Source: Labilibaculum sp. (GTDB taxonomy: Bacteria > Bacteroidota > Bacteroidia > Bacteroidales > Marinifilaceae). Taken from it: 64,000 bases of DNA. Numbering within the stretch: the stretch's first letter is position 1; the number at the start of each line of letters is the position of its first letter. The stretch is from NCBI RefSeq assembly GCF_963664555.1, contig NZ_OY761461.1:4133769-4197768 (forward strand), read 5' to 3'. Made by a program: the position numbers and the translations under genes. The notes under the pieces are model-generated. The model worked only from the letters and a program-made list of their open reading frames with translations. It ran no database searches and was not told where the DNA came from. Below, in pieces: positions 56,270 through 64,000 of this stretch.

Positions 56270-59200
56270 GTGGTTATCATTATGATACCCATTTTAACGT
56301 ATCTGATATTCTTGAATAGTCGTGTACAAACCTACGCAAGCCAAAAAATTGCCAATTATATTTCAGACCAAACAAATACTCCCGTCAGAATTGAAGGAGT
56401 AAATATCTCCCCATTTAAAAGCATAATACTAAAAGGTCTTTATATTGAAGATTATCAAAAAGACACTTTGGTTTATGTTGGGAATCTAACAGCTAAAATT
56501 GATTCTTTTAACATCAGAAAACAAAAAATTTTCATCAACAAACTGACTTTAGACAGGGCATATGTAAATCTTCAAGAAGATGAAAACAGATTGTTTAACT
56601 ATGATGTTTTTCTAGACTCACTATCCAGTGGAAAAAAAGGAAATACGACTGATACAATTCAAAAATCATGGGAAATTACTGTTGCCAACGTCGATCTTAT
56701 CAATTCTCAATTTGGATATAGCGCACCTGATACAATTCCTCAGGAATTTGGCATGAATTATAACAATATTTATGTCTCGAAACTTAATCTTCAAGCTCGT
56801 AACATTCAAATTGTTGGTGACTCGGTAGATTTTCAACTGCAGCATTTAAGCTGTATTGAAAAATCAGGATTCGAATTGAAAGACTTTACAGCCAAAACAT
56901 GGATAACCAGTCATCAATGGGGATTAAAGGATGTAAATATTACATCACCAAACAGTAAGCTTCAAGCAGAACATTTATATTTTAACTACGAACCGGGCAA
57001 ACAAAACTGGCAGCATTTCACTAAAAAAATGAAGCTGGATTTCCAATTAATCTCCTCTCGGATTAGTTTTTTAGATATAGCTTATTTTAATGATCTGCTC
57101 TTGGGATTTAGGGAGACCGGATTTCTTTCCGGCCATATTTACGGCACTGTTTACGATTTAAGAGGTCGTGATATTGATATTGTATATGGTGCCAATACCG
57201 TTCTTAAGGGACGATTTTATATGAATGGACTTCCTTACCTAAAAGACGCTTATTTGGAGGCCGATTTTGAAGAGCTCACAACTACGATTTCTGATATTGA
57301 AAAAGTTTACATTCCTGGTTATGAAAAAGAATTCTTTAATTTGCCTGGATACTTCGACAATTTAGGCTTAATTCATTATAATGGTCAATTTAATGGTTTT
57401 TTAAATGACTTTGTCTTTTATGGAGATTTTAAAACTGAATTGGGTGAAATTAAAACGGATATACTATTTAAACCGAATTCGGGAAACAGCAGATTAAATT
57501 TTACCGGAGATCTTAAAGCATCAAACTTCTACCTTGGAGGTTTAATAGAACAGGAAAAAGTTGGGAATGTTTCCTTAAATGTTTCGGTAAACGGTTTTAC
57601 AGAAACAGATCTAACCCAAGGTGCCATGAAAGGAAATATCAGTAAAGTAGATTTCTACGATTACGAATATAAAAACCTTTCCCTGGATGGATTTTTCACG
57701 AATTCAAGCTTTGATGGTAAAATTTCTATTGAAGATCCTAATATCGGCTTTGATTTTACCGGAAATATTGACTTTTCGAAGGAAATTCCAACAATGAAAT
57801 TTAGTTCTCATCTTCGTAATGCCAAACTCTTCCCCCTTCATTTAAATACAAAAGATCCAAAATCAGAACTTAGCTTATCTCTGGATGCAAATTTTGCCGG
57901 AAGCGAATTTGATAATGCAAATGGAATTATTGAAATTACAAATACTGAATACAAGAACAGTTTGGGCGAGTTTGTTCTCAACAAACTTACAATCAACTCA
58001 TTTTCATCGCCAATATTTAAAAGAACTATCCTGAATTCTGATATTTCTGATGCCAAAATAGAAGGGAATTATGAAATTGACCAATTAATTTCTTCTGTTG
58101 CAAATATGGCTTATGTTTATTTTCCAGCCTATGCCCCGGAAAAAGAATTTGTAAATACCGACAGTACAAATAATTTTAATTTCTCAATAAATTTAAAAGA
58201 AACAGAACCTGTTACAAAGCTTTTTTATCCAGATATTAAATTAGCTCCAAATACTAGCTTAGTAGGAAAACTAAATGCAAAAGAACAGTTAATCGAAATG
58301 CATTTTACTTCGCCTACTCTTACGGTGCAGGATAAATCGTTTGAAGAACTCAAATTAGATCTCTCTACCGATAATAAAGAGCTTGTTATAAAAGGACGCA
58401 CAAATAAATTTAGCGTTTCAGATCAATTTAAATTGTATAACCTGTCAGAAAAAATTACTGCCAGTAATAATAAGGTTAGTTTAGATCTGCTTTGGAATAA
58501 CTGGGATGCTGTCACCTACAGTGGTTTTATTAGTGCCAAAGCGAGTGTCCAAAAGTCGAAAGAATCTAATAATCCTGTTTGGGATATCAATCTGCTTCCG
58601 AGTAGTTTAATAATGGCTGATAGTGTTTGGTCTGTTCAAGAATCTAAGTTAGTAATTGACAGCACAAGTTTTGCAATTGATCATTTCAGAATCAGCAGAA
58701 AGAATCAATACTTTGGCTTAGATGGAAAAATCTCGTCCAATCCTGCTGACAGTATCAACTTTCAAATTCAGAACATTAGCCTCAAGAATTTAAATGATCT
58801 GACCCGAGAACAAAACATTGGAATTGACGGGACTGTTCGGGGCTACCTGCAAATTTCAGACTTTTATGGCGACAGATTATCCAACTCCAATCTCATGCTT
58901 GAGAACCTTGTTCTTAATAAAGACACCTTAGGAAATTTTTATTTGATCAGCGATTGGGAAAAAGTTGAGAAAAAACTCTCATTTTCATCTTTTACGGATC
59001 ACAACAATCACAAAGAGCTGAATTTACAAGGTAATTATTTCCCTGAATTGGATTCCCTAAACATGGATATTAATATTGACAAAATACGTTTGAACTTATT
59101 AAATCCTTACTTACAAGAAAATATTTCCAAAATAAATGGAAATGCATCTGGCCACGTTCATATAGTAGGGGCGTCCAGTAAGCCCAAAACATCGGGATTT

Positions 59201-60679
59201 ATTAAATTGGAAAATGCGAATTTTACAATAAACGAACTGCAAACAACCTATACCTGCAACGACAGCATTAAAATAACACCATCCGAATTGCAGTTTAATA
59301 ATTTTAAACTAGTTGATACTGATCAAAACACAGCTACCATTTATGGTGTTATATCTCATCAGCTATTCCAGAACTTCAATTTAGATTTGGCAGTAAATAC
59401 GCGTTCTTTCAATGTTCTGAACACCAAACCAACTGACAACGAACTATTTTACGGACAAGCCTATGTTACAGGAATTACGACCATGTTTGGTCCTGTGAAC
59501 GACTTAGACATTGAAGTTAGAGCAAAGACTGATAAGAATACCAGATTATACGTTCCCCTAAACAACAGTGGCGACATTGAAGAAAGTAATTTCATCACAT
59601 TCGTAAATTCAAATCATCAATCGGAAACCAATTTAGAAGATGAATATAAAATTGACTTGTCGGGTATCCGCCTAAATTGCGATTTGGAAATTACTCCGGA
59701 AACAGAAGTGCAAATTATTTTCGATTCAAAAATTGGTGATGTTCTAAAGGCCAAAGGAGGAGGAAATTTAAAACTTGAAATCGACACAAAAGGTGATTTT
59801 AAAATATTTGGAGACTATACAATTCAAACAGGAAGTTACCTTTTCACACTGCAAAATGTGATCAATAAAAAGTTCGATTTAGCAAATGGTGGAAACATTA
59901 AATGGGATGGCGATCCGTACAACGCAACACTTAATATTAATGCAGTATACAATGTTAAAACAACATTATACGATCTACTTTTAAATACACCATATATCGA
60001 TAATACCAAGAAGGTTCCGGTTGAATGTAACATGAATCTAAGCCAGAATCTTGAGAATCCACTTATTCGCTTTGATATCAATTTTCCTACCCTGGATCAG
60101 CAGACACAAAGCATCCTGGAAGGCCTGTTTTCAACCGAAGATGAGATGAATAAGCAAATTTTATCCTTATTGGTTTTAAACCGATTTTACACTCCCGAAT
60201 ATCTTCGATCGACAGATCCTGATTTTGAAAATAAAAACTCCAGCTATGCTGTTGGAATCACCACAAGCGAACTGTTATCCAATCAATTATCAAATTGGCT
60301 TAGTCAAATCAGCAACGATTTTGACATTGGAGTAAGTTATAGACCCGGCGATAATTTAACAAATGATGAAATTGAATTAGCTCTCTCCACTCAGGTTTTT
60401 AACGATAAGCTAACCATTAATGGTAATGTAGGAACCGGAAATAGTCAAACCAGCAATAGTGATATTGTTGGTGATGTAGATGTGAATTTTAAATTGGACA
60501 AAAAAGGAAAGTTACAACTTAAAGCATTCACCCGTTCAAATGAATATTTAGTATACGAAGAGACAAGAAATACACAAGGAATCGGTATTTTTTACAAAGA
60601 AGACTTCAATACCTTTTCTGGATTAGTGAAAAAATACCTCAATTTCCTCAAGTCAAATAAAGATCAAAAAAAGAAGTAG
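56270..60679 (+). CDS. tamB: TamB-like translocation/assembly module protein (AsmA/TamB superfamily)
   Basis: This 1469-residue protein has an N-terminal membrane anchor (IPILTYLIFLNS) followed by a very long beta-rich body of the AsmA/TamB kind and a C-terminal DUF490 domain with GDYTIQTGSYLFTLQNVINK and the repeat-like phrase LEGLFSTEDEMNKQILSLL. Such proteins span the periplasm and move lipids or aid outer-membrane protein assembly. The GTG at 56270 is the first usual start codon in frame, but the frame is open to 56222 and the extra residues (IIKKFLKISIWTLV) look like a genuine basic anchor start; an ATT at 56231 may be used. No TamA gene is visible here. Confidence 0.88.
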   Translation: MVIIMIPILTYLIFLNSRVQTYASQKIANYISDQTNTPVRIEGVNISPFKSIILKGLYIEDYQKDTLVYVGNLTAKIDSFNIRKQKIFINKLTLDRAYVNLQEDENRLFNYDVFLDSLSSGKKGNTTDTIQKSWEITVANVDLINSQFGYSAPDTIPQEFGMNYNNIYVSKLNLQARNIQIVGDSVDFQLQHLSCIEKSGFELKDFTAKTWITSHQWGLKDVNITSPNSKLQAEHLYFNYEPGKQNWQHFTKKMKLDFQLISSRISFLDIAYFNDLLLGFRETGFLSGHIYGTVYDLRGRDIDIVYGANTVLKGRFYMNGLPYLKDAYLEADFEELTTTISDIEKVYIPGYEKEFFNLPGYFDNLGLIHYNGQFNGFLNDFVFYGDFKTELGEIKTDILFKPNSGNSRLNFTGDLKASNFYLGGLIEQEKVGNVSLNVSVNGFTETDLTQGAMKGNISKVDFYDYEYKNLSLDGFFTNSSFDGKISIEDPNIGFDFTGNIDFSKEIPTMKFSSHLRNAKLFPLHLNTKDPKSELSLSLDANFAGSEFDNANGIIEITNTEYKNSLGEFVLNKLTINSFSSPIFKRTILNSDISDAKIEGNYEIDQLISSVANMAYVYFPAYAPEKEFVNTDSTNNFNFSINLKETEPVTKLFYPDIKLAPNTSLVGKLNAKEQLIEMHFTSPTLTVQDKSFEELKLDLSTDNKELVIKGRTNKFSVSDQFKLYNLSEKITASNNKVSLDLLWNNWDAVTYSGFISAKASVQKSKESNNPVWDINLLPSSLIMADSVWSVQESKLVIDSTSFAIDHFRISRKNQYFGLDGKISSNPADSINFQIQNISLKNLNDLTREQNIGIDGTVRGYLQISDFYGDRLSNSNLMLENLVLNKDTLGNFYLISDWEKVEKKLSFSSFTDHNNHKELNLQGNYFPELDSLNMDINIDKIRLNLLNPYLQENISKINGNASGHVHIVGASSKPKTSGFIKLENANFTINELQTTYTCNDSIKITPSELQFNNFKLVDTDQNTATIYGVISHQLFQNFNLDLAVNTRSFNVLNTKPTDNELFYGQAYVTGITTMFGPVNDLDIEVRAKTDKNTRLYVPLNNSGDIEESNFITFVNSNHQSETNLEDEYKIDLSGIRLNCDLEITPETEVQIIFDSKIGDVLKAKGGGNLKLEIDTKGDFKIFGDYTIQTGSYLFTLQNVINKKFDLANGGNIKWDGDPYNATLNINAVYNVKTTLYDLLLNTPYIDNTKKVPVECNMNLSQNLENPLIRFDINFPTLDQQTQSILEGLFSTEDEMNKQILSLLVLNRFYTPEYLRSTDPDFENKNSSYAVGITTSELLSNQLSNWLSQISNDFDIGVSYRPGDNLTNDEIELALSTQVFNDKLTINGNVGTGNSQTSNSDIVGDVDVNFKLDKKGKLQLKAFTRSNEYLVYEETRNTQGIGIFYKEDFNTFSGLVKKYLNFLKSNKDQKKK

Positions 60680-60843
60680 GCATTAGTCAATGAAAATGTG
60701 TTTTACAATTCCACATTCAATGTTTTTTAGCAGAATTAATAAGAGATTTTTTTCTTTAATTGTCTCAAATATTAAATCGTAAATATTGTTATATTAGCAT
60801 CTTGTCTAATAAAAAACAATTCACTAAAAAATAATCTATTACT

Positions 60844-62232
60844 ATGTTTACACTAATGGTTGTGGTTTTTGTTCTAGGATATGCTGCTATAGCACTAGAA
60901 CATCCGCTGAAAATTGACAAGGCCGCTTCGGCTCTATTAATAGGAGTAATAACCTGGGTTCTATACGTATTTGGAGGAGTTGATATTCTCTCAACAGGCG
61001 TTAGCAGAGCCTGGAATGAATATGTTGCAATAAACCCGCATGCCGACAGTCATCAAGGAATGTTGGATTTTATAACTCATCACGAGGTTCTTCATCATCT
61101 ATCTGAAATATCTGCCATTCTCTTCTTCCTTTTAGGAGCAATGACAATTGTTGAGATTGTTGACCAACATCAAGGATTTAAATTAATTACTGATAAGATT
61201 AAAACAACAAACAAAGTAAAACTTCTTTGGATACTTAGTGTTTTAACCTTTTTCATGTCTGCAGCTCTTGATAATCTTACAACCACCATCGTAATGGTTG
61301 CTCTTATCCGAAAATTGATTGATGCTAAAGAAGACCGCTGGTTTTTTGCCTCGATGGTTGTATTAGCAGCTAATGCCGGAGGTGCCTGGTCGCCAATTGG
61401 TGATGTAACAACAATTATGCTTTGGATTGGCGGACAGGTAACTACTCTTAAAATTATCACCGGAGTATTCCTGCCTTCTTTGTTTACAATGATTGTTCCG
61501 TTAACTATCGTTTCATTTTGGATGAAAGGAAATGTAAAACGTCCAGCTAAAGCAAACGCAAACGAAAAAGAATTTACAACAGCCAAAGAACGTGCCTTTA
61601 TTTTAACATTAGGTATATCCTCCCTATTGTTTGTTCCTGTTTTTAAAACCGTAACCCACTTGCCTCCATACATGGGAATGCTATTTGGATTGGGTGTTAT
61701 GTGGATGGTCACTGAAATTATGCACAAGAACAAAGAACATGAGGATAGAAGAAGACTTACTGTTATTGGTATTCTTAAAAAAGTTGATGTCCCAACCGTA
61801 CTTTTCTTTTTAGGTATATTGTCAGCCGTATCCAGTTTACAATCTGCAGGACATTTGGATATTTTAGCCAAATACATGGATGAAAATATTCACAACATCT
61901 ATGTCATCAACCTAATAATTGGAATCCTTTCATCTGTTGTGGATAATGTGCCTTTAGTGGCAGGTGCAATGGGAATGTATTCTATTGAAAGTGCCGGTGC
62001 GGTAGGATATCTATCCAACTTTGTTCAGGACGGTTTATTTTGGGAATTTTTAGCTTATTGTGCTGGAACAGGAGGAAGTATTTTAATTATTGGATCTGCT
62101 GCCGGAGTTGCTGCAATGGGAATGGAAAAAATCGATTTCATCTGGTATTTGAAAAAGATTTCACTTCTTGCTTTAGCCGGATACCTTGCTGGTGCCGGGG
62201 TTTACTACCTTGAAGCAGTCTTATTGCATTAA
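60844..62232 (+). CDS. nhaD: NhaD-type Na+/H+ antiporter
   Basis: This 462-residue protein has about 12 membrane helices. Family features include EVLHHLSEISAILFFLLGAM, SAALDNLTTTIVMVAL, ANAGGAWSPIGDVTTIMLW and, in the second half, SSVVDNVPLVAGAMGMY; the D/N pairs in the two half-repeats are typical of the ion-transporter superfamily. It exchanges Na+ or Li+ out for H+ in. In this genome it would link to the Rnf pump. It has its own terminator. Confidence 0.92.
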   Translation: MFTLMVVVFVLGYAAIALEHPLKIDKAASALLIGVITWVLYVFGGVDILSTGVSRAWNEYVAINPHADSHQGMLDFITHHEVLHHLSEISAILFFLLGAMTIVEIVDQHQGFKLITDKIKTTNKVKLLWILSVLTFFMSAALDNLTTTIVMVALIRKLIDAKEDRWFFASMVVLAANAGGAWSPIGDVTTIMLWIGGQVTTLKIITGVFLPSLFTMIVPLTIVSFWMKGNVKRPAKANANEKEFTTAKERAFILTLGISSLLFVPVFKTVTHLPPYMGMLFGLGVMWMVTEIMHKNKEHEDRRRLTVIGILKKVDVPTVLFFLGILSAVSSLQSAGHLDILAKYMDENIHNIYVINLIIGILSSVVDNVPLVAGAMGMYSIESAGAVGYLSNFVQDGLFWEFLAYCAGTGGSILIIGSAAGVAAMGMEKIDFIWYLKKISLLALAGYLAGAGVYYLEAVLLH

Positions 62233-62286
62233 AATTAGAATTTCCTGTTTTTGTATCGAGAATCAAAAACAATAATATTAATTTAG

Positions 62287-62322
62287 CGAGATATAATATT
62301 CTATATTATATCTCGTTTTTTT
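62287..62322 (+). terminator. Rho-independent terminator after nhaD
   Basis: A 13-bp perfect stem (CGAGATATAATAT with ATATTATATCTCG) and a TCT loop are followed by seven T residues. It lies 55 bp after the stop codon. Confidence 0.88.
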
Positions 62323-62353
62323 ATGTGTTAGATTTAACTTGAAAATAGTAAAT

Positions 62354-63064
62354 ATGAATTATCTTTTGATTTTAGCTGGGATTCAAACCGTGGCACAAAA
62401 TGAGGCCTTACTTGAAGGACAAGGAACTGAAGCCACCGAAATTTCTCTTAATTTTATTGATCTGGCCTTTAAAGGCGGATGGATTATGGTTCCAATTATA
62501 GTTCTTTCAGGTATCGCTATGTATATCTTTTTTGAGAGATTTTATGCCATACGCAAAGCAACAAAAGTAGATTCAAATTTTATGAACAGAATCAGAGATT
62601 ACATTCATGAAGGAAAAATAGATTCTGCATTAGCACTTTGTGAGTCGAATGAAACTCCAGTATCAAAAATGATTTCGAAAGGAATTAAGCGAATTGGACG
62701 ACCACTAAACGATGTTAATGCTGCAATTGAAAACATCGGCAATCTTGAAGTTTCTAAACTTGAAAAAAACCTGCCAACACTTGCAACTGTTGCCGGTGCC
62801 GCTCCCATGATTGGTTTCTTAGGTACTGTAATGGGTATGATTCAGGCTTTTTACGATATGTCTACCGCAGGCAATAATATTGATGTCTCCCTTTTATCAC
62901 ATGGTATCTATACTGCAATGGTAACAACTGTTGCCGGTCTCATTGTTGGGATAATCGCTTATTTTGCTTATAATATTTTGGTAGCAAAAGTTGAAAAAGT
63001 CGTTTTTACTATGGAGGCAACCACAACCGAATTTATGGATTTATTGAACGAACCAATTAAGTAA
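62354..63064 (+). CDS. exbB: ExbB/TolQ-type proton channel protein
   Basis: This 236-residue membrane protein belongs to the MotA/TolQ/ExbB family. Helix 1 is near residues 34-54 (IMVPIIVLSGIAMYIFFERF), and two further helices near 143-165 and 188-212 carry TVAGAAPMIGFLGTVMGMI and TAMVTTVAGLIVGIIAYF. With ExbD it uses the proton gradient to drive a TonB or TolA partner. The ATG at 62354 is chosen; an in-frame TTG at 62339 is less likely. It is 7 bp upstream of exbD. Confidence 0.92.
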   Translation: MNYLLILAGIQTVAQNEALLEGQGTEATEISLNFIDLAFKGGWIMVPIIVLSGIAMYIFFERFYAIRKATKVDSNFMNRIRDYIHEGKIDSALALCESNETPVSKMISKGIKRIGRPLNDVNAAIENIGNLEVSKLEKNLPTLATVAGAAPMIGFLGTVMGMIQAFYDMSTAGNNIDVSLLSHGIYTAMVTTVAGLIVGIIAYFAYNILVAKVEKVVFTMEATTTEFMDLLNEPIK

Positions 63065-63071
63065 TTAGCTC

Positions 63072-63464
63072 ATGGCATTAAAAACCAGAAATAAGGTAAA
63101 TCCTAATTTTAGCATGTCATCAATGACAGACATTGTGTTCTTGTTGCTTATATTCTTTATGGTAACATCAACTCTTATCGCTCCAAATGCGCTAAAATTA
63201 CTCTTGCCGCAAAGTAAAAATCAAACCGCTGCAAAACCAATAACTACAGTTTCAATAGATAAGGAGTTTAACTTTTTTATTGAAACCACACCTATTCCAT
63301 TTTCTCAACTTGAAAATCGTTTGCAAAAACGTTTGGCGAGAGAAGAAGATCCAACCATCTCCTTGCACGTTGATAAATCTGTGCCTATGGAGCAGGTTGT
63401 TAGGGTAATGAATATTGCGAAAAACAATAAATACAAGTTAATATTGGCAACAAGAGCTAAATAA
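63072..63464 (+). CDS. exbD: ExbD/TolR-type biopolymer transporter
   Basis: This 130-residue protein has one helix with the key aspartate D20 (SMSSMTDIVFLLLIFF), then a small periplasmic domain (AKPITTVSIDKEFNFFIE and TISLHVDKSVPMEQVVRVM). It partners the ExbB-like protein upstream. Its length is normal for ExbD and no second exbD copy follows. Confidence 0.93.
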   Translation: MALKTRNKVNPNFSMSSMTDIVFLLLIFFMVTSTLIAPNALKLLLPQSKNQTAAKPITTVSIDKEFNFFIETTPIPFSQLENRLQKRLAREEDPTISLHVDKSVPMEQVVRVMNIAKNNKYKLILATRAK

Positions 63465-63473
63465 TTTTATTCG

Positions 63474-64000
63474 ATGAGTAATTCTAAAGGCAAACGAATT
63501 GGATTTGTTGGGACAATAATTTTCCACATTGGATTACTTGCCATACTATTTTATCTGGGATTTCATACGCCGCTTCCTCTGCCGGAGGAAGAAGGTATTT
63601 TGGTGAATTTTGGGAATACGAATCAGGGATTAGGCAAAAAAGATCCGGCTCCTTCTCAGTCGACTCAAGCTGTTACTGCTGTTTCGAAACCTGCACCAAA
63701 ACCACAGGTTTCTCAATCGAAACCGGAAAAATCAACAAGTTCAGCCAACGAAAAAATTCTTACTCAAGAAACTGAAGAAGCTCCTTCTGTTCCTTCGGCA
63801 AAGGAAACAGCAAAAAAAAAGGCTGAAATTGAAAAAAATAAAAAAATAAAAGCGGAACAAGATCGACTGAAAAAAATTGAAAAAGAAAAGAAGCGACAAG
63901 AAGAAATTAAACAACAACAAGAAGCCGAGGCGGAAAGACAACGTTTGGCTGAAATAGAAAAACTTAGAAAAGAAGAAGCAGAAAGACAGGAAAAAATTGC
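63474..64000 (+). CDS. TonB/TolA-like energy transducer (N-terminal part, cut by window edge)
   Basis: The frame is open from 63474 to the end of the window (175 residues visible). It begins with a single membrane helix (RIGFVGTIIFHIGLLAILFY), a Pro/Ser-rich stretch (KPAPKPQVSQSKPEKS), and from about residue 110 a long Lys/Glu/Gln-rich helix (ERQRLAEIEKLRKEEAERQ) like the TolA coiled rod. It starts 9 bp after exbD. Whether the missing C-terminus is a TonB or a TolA domain decides if this is an ExbBD-TonB or a TolQRA operon. Confidence 0.85.
   Translation, partial: MSNSKGKRIGFVGTIIFHIGLLAILFYLGFHTPLPLPEEEGILVNFGNTNQGLGKKDPAPSQSTQAVTAVSKPAPKPQVSQSKPEKSTSSANEKILTQETEEAPSVPSAKETAKKKAEIEKNKKIKAEQDRLKKIEKEKKRQEEIKQQQEAEAERQRLAEIEKLRKEEAERQEKI

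Noticed and set aside
61170..61877. Long antisense frame opposite nhaD
   Set aside because: It is the mirror of a membrane-protein gene; composition and lack of motifs indicate a shadow frame.
1..64000. Defence islands, prophage, CRISPR arrays, tRNA genes
   Set aside because: No repeats, integrases, phage structural genes, restriction genes or cloverleaf-like stretches were recognised on either strand.

Overview
The window is AT-rich chromosomal DNA with tightly packed genes and looks like a free-living Bacteroidota bacterium, most plausibly a marine or sediment member of the Marinilabiliales. The lineage call is an inference. It rests on TAnnTTTG-type -7 boxes, few Shine-Dalgarno sites outside the rnf operon, a conserved set of Bacteroidota genes (DUF5063 protein, OstA-like protein, TamB-like protein divergent from tsaD, DUF2795 protein), a full Rnf complex and an NhaD Na+/H+ antiporter. 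No rRNA, tRNA, CRISPR array, insertion sequence or prophage was recognised.

Region 1 (1-8361, all minus strand) is a housekeeping and nucleic-acid block, read right to left: RecQ helicase, DUF5063 protein, a stand-alone DEDDy 3'-5' exonuclease, an RlmI-type rRNA methyltransferase, a DEAD-box helicase, protoporphyrinogen oxidase and the N-terminal part of Tex. Region 2 (8542-16560, plus strand) has guaB, a run of three periplasmic folding factors (double-parvulin protein, degenerate SurA-like lipoprotein, SurA), a MoxR ATPase and an OstA/LptA-like protein, all pointing to outer-membrane biogenesis. Region 3 (16564-21199) holds a DUF2795 protein, a PduO-type cobalamin adenosyltransferase, a methyltransferase-like protein, recG and a HIT protein.

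Region 4 (21869-27510) is an energy operon, rseC-like followed by rnfBCDGEA, closed by a clear terminator. Rnf couples ferredoxin:NAD+ oxidoreduction to Na+ or H+ transport. The NhaD antiporter further right would fit a sodium cycle.

Region 5 (27658-46700) carries signalling and export: a hybrid histidine kinase, a membrane class III cyclase with a small translationally coupled partner gene, a TetR-controlled RND/adaptor/TolC tripartite pump with a candidate operator, a sigma-54 response regulator and kinase pair divergent from a MacB-type ABC transporter that has a candidate sigma-54 promoter, a peptidase-like protein with a broken metal site, and a PepSY/OB-fold lipoprotein pair.

Region 6 (47013-54507) is a compact signalling cluster: a 1245-residue hybrid kinase with three receiver-like domains, a receiver-kinase-receiver protein, stand-alone CheR and CheB with no chemoreceptor, and a CYTH (class IV cyclase-like) protein. 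Region 7 (54593-64000) has a small membrane protein, tsaD, a TamB-like giant, NhaD, and an ExbB/ExbD/TolA-like energy-transduction operon that runs off the right edge.

The most interesting leads are the sigma-54 and TetR regulatory sites, the receptor-less CheR/CheB two-kinase cluster, the small ACP-like protein coupled to the cyclase, the split WRN-like helicase/exonuclease neighbourhood, the pseudo-peptidase, and the missing ordinary start codon of the TamB-like gene. Nothing in the window can be claimed as a wholly new system from sequence alone.
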